From positions 143,890-207,889 of the forward strand of contig NZ_CANMVP010000004.1 in assembly GCF_947501385.1 (NCBI RefSeq): DNA of 64,000 bases. Reading direction: 5' to 3'. Shown piece after piece: positions 48,362 to 56,279 of this stretch. Made by a program: the position numbers and the translations under genes. This DNA is from an uncultured Polaribacter sp. GTDB taxonomy: Bacteria > Bacteroidota > Bacteroidia > Flavobacteriales > Flavobacteriaceae. The number at the start of each line of letters is the position of its first letter. The first letter of the stretch is position 1. The notes under the pieces are model-generated. The model had not been told where the DNA came from. It saw nothing but the letters and a program-made list of their open reading frames with translations, and made no database searches.

Positions 48362-50458
48362 ATGAGCAAGAATTTTAAGTACGTAGATTATTTATGGGAC
48401 GATGAAAAAGCAGCTTCATTTGGCGATAACCAAGTAGAACTTTTTTTGTACCGATCTAATATATTAGGAGCCGACTTAAGAATTACGAATTATGGTGGAG
48501 GAAACACCAGTTGTAAAACTATTGAAAAAGATCCGCTAACTAATGAAGAAGTTGAAGTAATGTGGGTAAAAGGCTCTGGTGGAGATATTGGAACATTAAC
48601 CAGAAGTGGCATTGCTGGTTTATATACCAGTAGACTTCGTGACTTAAAAAAGGTGTATGGTGGTTTAGAAGATGAAGACAGAATGGTTGGTTTGTTCAAT
48701 CACTGTATTTATGACTTAGATAGTAAAGCACCTTCAATAGATACACCCTTGCATGGTTTATTACCATTTAAGCATATTGATCACTTACACCCTGATGCTT
48801 TAATTGCCGTTGCTGCCGCTAAAGACAGCGAAAGAGTGACCAAAGAAATTTGGGGCGATACCATGGGATGGGTGCCTTGGCAACGTCCTGGGTTCGATTT
48901 AGGCTTACAATTAGAAAAATGTTTAGCAGACAATCCAGGAATTAGAGGAATTGTTTTAGGTAGCCACGGCTTATTTACTTGGGGCGATACCTCTTACGAA
49001 TGTTATGTCAATTCCTTAGAAGTTATTGAAATGGCTTCTGAATATATCGAAAATAAAATCAAGGAAAACAGAAGCGTTTTTGGAGGCCAAAAAGTAGAAA
49101 GTTTACCTGCTGATGAGCGAAAAGAAAAAGCAGCTCAACTAATACCTTTATTAAGAGGTTTATGTTCTTCAGAAAACCAGATGATTGGCCACTTTACGGA
49201 TACGGATGTGGTGTTAGAATACATCAACAGTAACGATTTGGAAAAATTAGCTCCAATGGGAACTTCTTGTCCAGATCACTTTTTAAGAACTAAAATTCAA
49301 CCATTAGTTTTATCATTAGAAACTAGTGAAGATTTATCAGATGCTAGTGCAATACTTAAAAAATTAGAACCTGCATTCGAACAATATAGAGCAGAATATA
49401 TAGAATATTATAACACCTGTAAAAAAGACAATAGCCCTGCAATTCGTGATGCAAATCCAGTAATTATTATTTATCCTGGAGTAGGAATGTTCAGTTTTGC
49501 AAAAAACAAACAAACCACACGTGTTGCTAGTGAATTTTACATCAATGCCATTAATGTAATGCGTGGTGCAGAAGCAATTACAGCATATACATCGTTACCA
49601 AGACAGGAAGCTTTTGATATTGAGTATTGGTTATTAGAAGAAGCAAAATTACAGCGGATGCCAAAAGAACAACCCTTATCTCGTAAAGTAGCATTTGTTA
49701 CTGGAGCTGGTGGTGGAATTGGTAAAGCAATTGCTGACAAACTAGCTGCAGAAGGAGCTGTGGTGGTCTTAACCGATATTAATGAAGAAAGTTTAGTTGA
49801 AGCAAATGCAACCTATAAAAGAGATGTGGCTACCTATGCGGTTTGTGATGTAACGAGCACAGCATCTATTGCTGATGCCTTTAAAAAAGCTTGTTTAGAA
49901 TTTGGTGGTGTTGATATTATTGTTCACAGTGCCGGATTAGCAATTTCTAAACCTTTAGAAGATACTACAGATAAAGACTGGAATATTTTACAAAAGATCT
50001 TAGTAAAAGGTCAGTTTGATTTGGCCAAACAAGGTGCAGCAATTATACGTCAGCAAGGTCTTGGAGGTAACTTTATTTCTATTGCCAGTAAAAACGGATT
50101 GGTTGCAGGGCCTAACAATGTAGCTTACGGAACAGCGAAAGCAGCACAACAACACATGGTACGTTTATTAGCTGCCGAATTGGCAAAAGATAAAATTAGA
50201 GTAAATACGGTAAATCCTGATGGTGTTATTGTTGGAAGTAAAATTTGGGAAGGTGCTTGGGCAGAAGGTAGAGCAAAAGCAAACGGAATTACCGTGGAAG
50301 AGTTACCCGCATTTTATGCAAAGCGTAACTTGTTACACGAAATCATCACTCCTGATGACATTGCTAACGCCGTGTTTTCTTTTGTAGGCATTTTAGACAA
50401 ATCAACAGGAAATATTATCAATGTTGATGGTGGTATGGCCAATGCTTTTGTTAGATAG
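48362..50458 (+). CDS. Bifunctional aldolase / short-chain dehydrogenase (rhamnulose-1-phosphate aldolase/lactaldehyde dehydrogenase type)
   Basis: A 698-residue fusion. Residues about 1-400 are a class II aldolase domain (RITNYGGGNTSCKT, metal-binding histidines in HLHPDALIAVAAA and VLGSHGLFTWG). Residues about 435-698 are a short-chain dehydrogenase with the nucleotide motif TGAGGGIG (about 446) and catalytic YGTAK (Y589, K593). This architecture is known as RhaD/RhaE-type bifunctional rhamnulose-1-phosphate aldolase/alcohol dehydrogenase. It splits the 1-phosphate into DHAP and L-lactaldehyde and oxidises the aldehyde to L-lactate. Here it could process fuculose-1-phosphate, rhamnulose-1-phosphate or both. 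The downstream permease and lactate dehydrogenase complete the route. Confidence 0.92.
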   Translation: MSKNFKYVDYLWDDEKAASFGDNQVELFLYRSNILGADLRITNYGGGNTSCKTIEKDPLTNEEVEVMWVKGSGGDIGTLTRSGIAGLYTSRLRDLKKVYGGLEDEDRMVGLFNHCIYDLDSKAPSIDTPLHGLLPFKHIDHLHPDALIAVAAAKDSERVTKEIWGDTMGWVPWQRPGFDLGLQLEKCLADNPGIRGIVLGSHGLFTWGDTSYECYVNSLEVIEMASEYIENKIKENRSVFGGQKVESLPADERKEKAAQLIPLLRGLCSSENQMIGHFTDTDVVLEYINSNDLEKLAPMGTSCPDHFLRTKIQPLVLSLETSEDLSDASAILKKLEPAFEQYRAEYIEYYNTCKKDNSPAIRDANPVIIIYPGVGMFSFAKNKQTTRVASEFYINAINVMRGAEAITAYTSLPRQEAFDIEYWLLEEAKLQRMPKEQPLSRKVAFVTGAGGGIGKAIADKLAAEGAVVVLTDINEESLVEANATYKRDVATYAVCDVTSTASIADAFKKACLEFGGVDIIVHSAGLAISKPLEDTTDKDWNILQKILVKGQFDLAKQGAAIIRQQGLGGNFISIASKNGLVAGPNNVAYGTAKAAQQHMVRLLAAELAKDKIRVNTVNPDGVIVGSKIWEGAWAEGRAKANGITVEELPAFYAKRNLLHEIITPDDIANAVFSFVGILDKSTGNIINVDGGMANAFVR

Positions 50459-50511
50459 AGACATAGATTATCAATTATTGAGTTAATAGATAGAAATTAA
50501 AATTTTTATGG

Positions 50512-50563
50512 AAAACTGGTATTTATAGGCAAAATTATTTTGAATATATATGCCAGTTTTTTT
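50512..50563 (+). terminator. Terminator after the bifunctional aldolase gene
   Basis: AAAACTGG at 50512-50519 pairs with CCAGTTTT at 50553-50560 and is followed directly by three more T. It lies 54 bases after the stop codon and 20 bases before the permease start. It probably ends or reduces transcription between the two genes, although the close spacing suggests that some read-through feeds the permease. Confidence 0.6.
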
Positions 50564-50583
50564 AATTTTTAAAAGTAAAATGC

Positions 50584-51909
50584 ATGAGTAGTACAGAAAA
50601 AGTTCCAGTAGTAGCAAAATCGGTTATAGTACCGTTTATTTTGATTACATCCCTTTTTGCGCTTTGGGGGTTTGCAAATGATATAACAAACCCAATGGTA
50701 AGGGCTTTTCAAAAAGTATTAGAATTATCTAATGTCGAAGCTTCATATGTTCAATTAGCTTTTTATGGAGGATATGGTTGTATGGCTATTCCTGCAGCAT
50801 TATTTGTGAATAAATACTCTTATAAAACGGGTATTTTAGTTGGTTTAGCTCTTTATTCTTTAGGAGCGTTATTATTTTTTCCCGCAGCACAGTATGAGAG
50901 TTATGCTTTTTTCTTGGCGTCTTATTATATATTAACTTTTGGATTAGCATTTTTAGAAACAACTTCAAACCCTTATATATTATCAATGGGAGCTAAAGAA
51001 ACAGCTACAAGACGTTTAAATTTTGCGCAAATGTTTAACCCAATGGGTTCAATAGGCGGATTATTAATTGCTCAAAACTTTGTTTTAAGTGCATTAAAAT
51101 CTGATGACCAGGCAAGTGATGGGACACCAATATTTGACAGTTTATCTGATACCGCTAAAGTTGCTATTCGAACTTCTGATTTAGAAGTAATTCGAAATCC
51201 ATATGTGATATTAGGCTTTGTTGTATTAGTGTTTTTTATAATGATTAGTTTATTTAAAATGCCTGAAAATAAGGAGCAAGAAGTAACGATAAAATTTACA
51301 GATTCGGTAAAAAGACTATGGAGTCAACCTAAATTTGCATTTGGTGTCATTACTCAAATTTTTTATGTTGGAGCGCAAATTATGTGTTGGACTTATGTAT
51401 ACCAATACGCTGAAACTATAGGTATAGACAGTAAATCTGCAGTTTGGTTTGGTTTAGCAGGGTATATTGTTTTTTTGGTGGGTAGAATTATAGGTACAGC
51501 ATTAATGAAAAATATTGATTCAGGAAAATTATTAATGTACTTTTCAATTGGAGCTTTTATAACGACAATTGGAGCCATAATTTTACCAGGTGCTATTGGG
51601 ATTTATTCTTTATTGGGCACATCAATATTCATGTCTATTATGTTTCCAACTATTTATGGAATCACATTAGAAGGACAAGGGCAAGACACCAAATTTGGAG
51701 CAGCCTTTCTTGTAATGGCTATTGTGGGAGGTGCTTTATTAACTCCGTTACAAGGGCGAATTCTTGACTTTGGTGGACCGGGTTATGAAGATGTAAGTTG
51801 GTTAGGATTATCAGAAATGCGTTTTTCATTTTTAATTGTATTAATTTGTTTTGTTGTTATTGGTGTCTATGGTAAACGGGTTTATTCTGTATATAATAGA
51901 AAAGTATAA
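50584..51909 (+). CDS. fucP: L-fucose:proton symporter of the major facilitator superfamily (FucP type)
   Basis: A 441-residue inner-membrane permease with about 12 hydrophobic segments, of the FucP branch. ALWGFANDITNPMVRAFQKV in helix 1 carries an acidic residue near the place of E. coli FucP Asp46, and LAFLETTSNPYI holds the glutamate equivalent to Glu135, both needed for proton-coupled fucose transport. NFAQMFNPMGSIGGL is another FucP block. Its setting beside fucI supports L-fucose as substrate. Related members carry other sugars, so a small doubt remains. The start ATG at 50584 follows the terminator hairpin. Confidence 0.92.
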   Translation: MSSTEKVPVVAKSVIVPFILITSLFALWGFANDITNPMVRAFQKVLELSNVEASYVQLAFYGGYGCMAIPAALFVNKYSYKTGILVGLALYSLGALLFFPAAQYESYAFFLASYYILTFGLAFLETTSNPYILSMGAKETATRRLNFAQMFNPMGSIGGLLIAQNFVLSALKSDDQASDGTPIFDSLSDTAKVAIRTSDLEVIRNPYVILGFVVLVFFIMISLFKMPENKEQEVTIKFTDSVKRLWSQPKFAFGVITQIFYVGAQIMCWTYVYQYAETIGIDSKSAVWFGLAGYIVFLVGRIIGTALMKNIDSGKLLMYFSIGAFITTIGAIILPGAIGIYSLLGTSIFMSIMFPTIYGITLEGQGQDTKFGAAFLVMAIVGGALLTPLQGRILDFGGPGYEDVSWLGLSEMRFSFLIVLICFVVIGVYGKRVYSVYNRKV

Positions 51910-52203
51910 GTACATGACAAAACTGAAATGTATTCGTGTTGTTTTGTTTATCTTTATGAGTATAGAACTTTAAAAGTGTACAAGAATTAAATTAGTTATA
52001 ACAATTAAAAAAAATGAAAATAAATTAAAAACAGATAGAGTTGTTAAGATTTATCCTGTAAAAAAGTTGTTTTTCACGCGAATGGCAAGATCTAACAACA
52101 AAATTAAAAGGAAAAAAGGATTGTCATTAGATAATGATACTGAAATGGCTTTTTGTAAGTTGATTTAAGCTTTTTTTTTAAATATTTATATGTTACTAAA
52201 ATT
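51910..52203 (+). other. Intergenic region without recognised gene
   Basis: This 294-base gap between the permease and the lactate dehydrogenase genes is AT-rich. It holds one short open frame with an ATG at 52082 (28 codons, rich in Lys and Arg at its start) that I do not recognise and would not call a gene. A weak inverted repeat (ACAAAAC and GTTTTGT) lies just after the permease stop and might end transcription. Confidence 0.35.
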
Positions 52204-53358
52204 ATGAAAGAGATTAAAATTAATACGAACTACCCATCCATAGAGGATTTAAGAACAAAAGCGTCTAAGATGATTCCTAAATTTGCTTTTGAATATTTAG
52301 ATGGCGGCTGTAATGAAGATGTAAATCTTCACAGGAATACATCAGAATTAAGAGAGGTACAATTGACTCCACAATATTTAAGAAATTTTAATGGCACTAG
52401 TTTAAAAACAAAATTGTTTGGTATTGAATACGATGCCCCTTTTGGAATTGCACCTGTAGGTCTACAAGGATTAATGTGGCCAAATTCACCAGAAATTTTA
52501 GCCAAAGCAGCCTTTGAGCATAACATCCCTTTTGTATTAAGCACAGTGACTACAACTAGCATAGAACGTGCTGCAGAACTTACAGAAGGTAGAGCTTGGT
52601 TTCAGTTATACCATCCTACAGAAGATAGTTTAAGAGACGATATTATTAAAAGAGCTGAAGCTGCAGAATGCCCCGTTTTAGTTATTTTATGTGATGTACC
52701 CAGTTTTGGTTTTAGACCAAGAGACATCAGAAATGGTTTGGCAATGCCTCCAAAAATGAATTTGACTAATATTTTGCAAGCTTTTGGCAGACCAAGCTGG
52801 AGCTTACAAACATTAAAACATGGTATTCCAAATTTTGCAAATTTAGTTCCATACATGCCAAAAAATCTCGACTTAAAACAGTTGGGTAAATTTATGGATC
52901 AAACATTTTCTGGAAGATTAAATGAAGAAAAAATTAAACCAATTCGCGATATGTGGAAAGGTAAAATTGTTTTAAAAGGTGTTGCTTCTCACTTTGATGC
53001 AGAACAAGCCATCCGTTTAGGTTTAGACGGAATCATTGTATCTAATCACGGAGGAAGACAATTGGATGCTGGAGAATCCTCTATAAAACCATTAACTTCT
53101 ATCGCAGAAAAATACGGAGACCAAATTGAAGTAATGATGGATAGTGGAATACGTTCTGGACCAGATGTGGCCAGAGCTTTAGCAAGTGGTGCTAAATTTA
53201 CCTTTATGGGTCGCTCGTTTATGTATGGGGTAACCGCTTTAGGAAAAAAAGGAGGGAATCATACCATTTCATTATTAAAAGCCGAATTACAACAAGTAAT
53301 GGAGCAACTATGCTGTGAGAATGTGGATGATCTACCTAAACATTTGGTTATGAAGTAG
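52204..53358 (+). CDS. lldD: FMN-dependent L-lactate (alpha-hydroxy-acid) dehydrogenase
   Basis: A 384-residue enzyme of the FMN-dependent alpha-hydroxy-acid dehydrogenase family. It would oxidise L-lactate to pyruvate at the membrane face, passing electrons to the respiratory chain. Markers are FAFEYLDGGCNED, APFGIAPVGLQGL, the catalytic histidine H282 in VSNHGGRQLD, and the FMN-phosphate region MDSGIRSGPDVARALASGA. Other members oxidise glycolate, mandelate or long-chain hydroxy acids. Its position at the end of the fucose cluster, where lactaldehyde is oxidised to L-lactate, supports lactate. The symbol is by family analogy. Confidence 0.9.
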   Translation: MKEIKINTNYPSIEDLRTKASKMIPKFAFEYLDGGCNEDVNLHRNTSELREVQLTPQYLRNFNGTSLKTKLFGIEYDAPFGIAPVGLQGLMWPNSPEILAKAAFEHNIPFVLSTVTTTSIERAAELTEGRAWFQLYHPTEDSLRDDIIKRAEAAECPVLVILCDVPSFGFRPRDIRNGLAMPPKMNLTNILQAFGRPSWSLQTLKHGIPNFANLVPYMPKNLDLKQLGKFMDQTFSGRLNEEKIKPIRDMWKGKIVLKGVASHFDAEQAIRLGLDGIIVSNHGGRQLDAGESSIKPLTSIAEKYGDQIEVMMDSGIRSGPDVARALASGAKFTFMGRSFMYGVTALGKKGGNHTISLLKAELQQVMEQLCCENVDDLPKHLVMK

Positions 53359-53389
53359 TTTTTTATTCATCGTTTTAATATATGGTTAA

Positions 53390-53533
53390 AAAAAGATTTC
53401 ACATCAAAAAAATCTGTTCAAATCTCACTTAGTTGATTTTATAAATACCAAGCATGAATTAGTTCTTTTAGCTGGAAAGATAGATTGGGATCATTTTAAA
53501 GAAACCTTTACACAATATTATTCTCATACCTAG
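53390..53533 (+). pseudogene. Remnant of an IS5-type transposase, N-terminal part
   Basis: In frame from 53390 to the stop at 53533 the sequence encodes about 47 residues that include HELVLLAGKIDWDHFKETF, the conserved N-terminal block of IS5-family (IS1182/IS5-like) transposases. No start codon is in frame, the catalytic DDE part is missing and a stop follows at once. It is a decayed remnant about 30 bases after the lactate dehydrogenase gene. Too short for a subgroup call. Confidence 0.65.
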
Positions 53534-53630
53534 TGTTTGTAAGGTTTCACTAGTTAAAATATACAAAGTTTAATAGAGATTATTTTTGCTAAAAAAATAG
53601 TAGAATAGTCACAAATTTGAAATCGAATAA

Positions 53631-53664
53631 AACTACAGACCTCAAAAATTAAAGGTCTGTAGTT
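53631..53664. terminator. Strong hairpin near the end of the fucose cluster
   Basis: AACTACAGACCT at 53631-53642 pairs perfectly over 12 bp with AGGTCTGTAGTT at 53653-53664; the loop is 10 bases. It may be a bidirectional terminator for the cluster, or part of the old insertion sequence that lies between it and the lactate dehydrogenase gene. Confidence 0.5.
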
Positions 53665-53744
53665 GATAATTATTTATGGAGTTTTAAAAACAAGTCGATG
53701 AACGTAATTATCATATTTTATTGGTCTCAAATTTAGTTAAAACT

Positions 53745-54293
53745 ATGCACTTTGAGTGCATCTCGCTTTAGCTTCTAAAAATTTTTATCTTTGTTGTATG
53801 TCAAAACAACGAGTTAATGGTCATACATTTTCAAGATTAACAGTACATATTGTTTGGAGCACAAAGTATAGATATTCAGTTTTGAAAGGCGATATACAGA
53901 AAAGGTGTAGGCAGTTACTTATTCAGATATGTGATTCAGAAGATATTGTGATATTAAAAGGAGTTGTTTCAAATAATCATATTGATATGCACATCGAGTA
54001 TCGTCCATCGCAAGATATAAGTTCGATAGTAAAAAAGCTAAAAGGCAGAAGTTCAAGAAAAATTCAAGAAGAGTTTCCTGTTTTGCGCAAAAAGTATTGT
54101 GGAAGACACTTTTGGGCAATAGGTTTTGGTTGTTGGAGTACGGGAATATTACAGATAAAATGGTAAATGAATATTTAGAACATCATCGTAAATCAACTAA
54201 CGATAACGTTGATTTTATACTTGAGTAAGTAGTTCAGATTCCGTAATGCTGACTTTAGTCAGATTTAAAAACCTATGGACTTCCAGTCCATAG
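53745..54293 (+). mobile_element. IS200/IS605-type element
   Basis: The limits are set by terminal hairpins. At the left, ATGCACT and AGTGCAT pair around TTG (53745-53761). At the right, CTGAC and GTCAG pair around TTTA (54249-54262) and CTATGGACT and AGTCCATAG pair around TCC (54273-54293). Subterminal hairpins and a single tyrosine transposase gene define the IS200 group, which does not create target duplications. Exact ends cannot be fixed by eye. The reading frame of the minus-strand neighbour ends inside the right hairpin. Confidence 0.75.
53798..54228 (+). pseudogene. IS200-type (Y1_Tnp) transposase, frameshifted
   Basis: The HUH/Y1 transposase of the element starts at the ATG at 53798 (MSKQRVNGHTFSRL); an upstream ATG at 53756 lies in the hairpin and is unlikely. 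It has TVHIVWSTKYRY, the HUH-type IDMHIEY motif (His-x-His region) and KLKGRSSRKI, then GRHFWAIGFG. After WSTG one base appears to be missing near 54144-54150: the second frame continues the family text as ITDKMVNEYLEHHRKST and ends at the stop at 54226-54228. The catalytic tyrosine (in VNEYLEHH) is thus out of frame, so the protein should be inactive. Confidence 0.85.
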
Positions 54294-55499
54294 TGGTTTA
54301 GTTTCCAGATCTATCGATGCATTGTCAAATTCACGGGTGTACACATATCCATTTACGGATGCAGGACCTAATGGGGGGCCAAGGTACTTGCCAAAATCCT
54401 CATCCCAAAACATGAGATGGTCTGATGACCAATTATTAGCGGATGGCATCTCCTCATCCCAAAACATGAGATGGTCTGATGACCAATTATTAGCGGATGG
54501 CATCCAATGGTAATAGCTGTTGTCATTGGCAATTATTAAGAATGCCGCCAAACTAAATTTGTGGTCTGTTGTGTTCCAAAAGGCTTCTGGTCCGGCATTG
54601 GCGATAATGATCTTTTCGTTGGGTACGAGGAGCAAGTCATCAAGCATTTTTTTTCCTTTGGCGAGGTTATCACATTGAGTTTTAAAAAAATGCTCTAGAA
54701 AAACCCCTTCGGCCGTTTCCAAATAATCGAAACGTGCATAAGGCGTGTTTGGTCCAAATCCGTTAAAAATTGTAGGACCAGGCATTTCGGCCATCATGTC
54801 TTTTAAATATGCTCCTGCGGTAGGACTTATATGTCCTCCAACGCTCAAGGCCGCATCAAGAAAAGTTCCCTCATGGGCATAGTTGTTCACCATATCTTCA
54901 ACCACGTCTACAAACCAGGTACGAAATTCTTCACTTGCATAAGCGGTATCGGTCCAGTTTCCACCACCATTTTTACCGCTTGCCCAATCTGGATTGGCCG
55001 CTATCGAATCTTGAACGGTTTCATAGATTTCGTCATAGACCACTTTAGTATTCCAATAAAACAAAGGGTGTGTATTGCTATTATTGGCAACAATTTTAGC
55101 TGCTGTTGCCGCAGAAGCCCGTTCTGAACTTGTGGCTCCATAGATTTCTCTTGCATGTCTTTTCTCTATGGTAAAATAGTAAAAGTGATTCGCGATAAAG
55201 TCATATTCTTCTTTTGAAAAATCTTCAATATCATAAGCATGACCATAGAGACGCACCGAGGACCAATCCCCTGGACCTATTATTTGCGCGTTGCCCCATT
55301 GAAAAATGAACAATAGAGAAAAAAATAAAAACATTCCTTTATATGTTGAAAAGTACCTGTTTTTTAAGAGCGAAAACCGTGGAAAATGGTAGGGTTTAAA
55401 GTCCTCTATTGATGATTGGTGCCCTAGTATTAACTTTTTTATTTGTAAAATAAGCCTACTTTCAGGAAAGGTATTTTGTAATAAAGTAATTTTTGTCAT
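54273..55499 (-). CDS. Putative glycoside hydrolase-like protein, 3' end replaced by IS200 element
   Basis: A 408-residue exported protein that I recognise only as resembling uncharacterised barrel-type glycosidase families. The secretory signal is not at the annotated start: MFLFFSLLFIFQWGNAQ begins at residue 56 (55334 as possible start), so the first 55 residues may not be translated. The body has FYWNTKVVYDEIYET and HEGTFLDAALSVGG, a layout like that of predicted alpha/beta-barrel hydrolases with an acidic residue at a strand end. The last residues (KPLWTGSP) and the stop codon come from the terminal hairpin of the neighbouring IS200 element, so the natural C-terminus is lost. An 18-residue stretch is duplicated just before. 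Function unknown; probably damaged. Confidence 0.65.
   Translation of the reverse strand: MTKITLLQNTFPESRLILQIKKLILGHQSSIEDFKPYHFPRFSLLKNRYFSTYKGMFLFFSLLFIFQWGNAQIIGPGDWSSVRLYGHAYDIEDFSKEEYDFIANHFYYFTIEKRHAREIYGATSSERASAATAAKIVANNSNTHPLFYWNTKVVYDEIYETVQDSIAANPDWASGKNGGGNWTDTAYASEEFRTWFVDVVEDMVNNYAHEGTFLDAALSVGGHISPTAGAYLKDMMAEMPGPTIFNGFGPNTPYARFDYLETAEGVFLEHFFKTQCDNLAKGKKMLDDLLLVPNEKIIIANAGPEAFWNTTDHKFSLAAFLIIANDNSYYHWMPSANNWSSDHLMFWDEEMPSANNWSSDHLMFWDEDFGKYLGPPLGPASVNGYVYTREFDNASIDLETKPLWTGSP
54397..54504. repeat. In-frame 54-bp tandem duplication
   Basis: Two identical 54-base units lie head to tail at 54397-54450 and 54451-54504. On the minus strand they encode the same 18 residues twice, starting MPSANNWSSDHLMFW, differing only at the last residue position (E then D) where the flanking codon changes. 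The identity suggests a recent event. It disturbs the putative hydrolase gene but keeps its frame. Confidence 0.95.
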
Positions 55500-56279
55500 A
55501 GTAATATCATTTAGTTACAACTTTTAAGTAAGTTTTGTTAAGAGGTTTGGTATTTATCATATTTCTAACCTGTATTATATTTGTTACCGCGTCTGATACA
55601 AATAACTGATTTTTTATAAAAAAGCTGTTTCTCTAATCTGCCTTTATTTTGCTCAATTCTTCCATGTATGTGGCTAATTTTTAATATCTGATAGCTTTTA
55701 CTGTTTTAGCCAAAATAACGTTTTTATACGAGTGTTTATGATACTCAAGAGTTGGATGTTGAAAATTTCTGTTTTTAGAGCAAGAGTTTACAAGTTAAAT
55801 AAGACTTTCTGCTAGAAATAGGATGCTACTTGACACTCATAGAGCGCAAATGATAAAATCCAGATCAAAGCTGTTTGAAAATGAATAACGTTTTTGATTC
55901 AACTATTTAAATTAGGTATTTTGGTAGAGATATCATAAGGTATCTCAATACTTTTAGATATATTGTTTGTAAAAAAGAAAAGAACATAAGGCTGTTTGAT
56001 AAGTGATACTGATTTTTGTTATTGAATAGCTAATTTTTTTACCCAAAAATCTCACTTGATTTTACTGAAATAAGTAAAAGACTGGAATCATTAAAAGGTG
56101 TCACATGTTGTTTTTGTGTACTAGATAAGTCTTTAGATAGCATTTTTATGTATCGCCAAAGAAGTATCAAACAACCTGCAATAAACCAAACTATTTATAA
56201 AAAATGAGACCTATTTATAGTATTCGCTTTGGCGAGTGTTTTAATTGATGATGGAAATGCTTTTGAGAAGAGCAATTGT
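55500..56279. other. Long AT-rich region without recognisable gene
   Basis: 780 bases between two minus-strand genes. No open frame of useful length on either strand and no protein-like segment that I could recognise. A small inverted repeat (GAGATA and TATCTC, 55927-55946) is present. The region probably represents decayed sequence plus promoter for the putative hydrolase gene. Confidence 0.5.

Noticed and set aside
54322..54513. Open frame on the plus strand across the 54-bp duplication
   Set aside because: It exists only because the duplication has a length divisible by three; the minus-strand frame continues a real protein.
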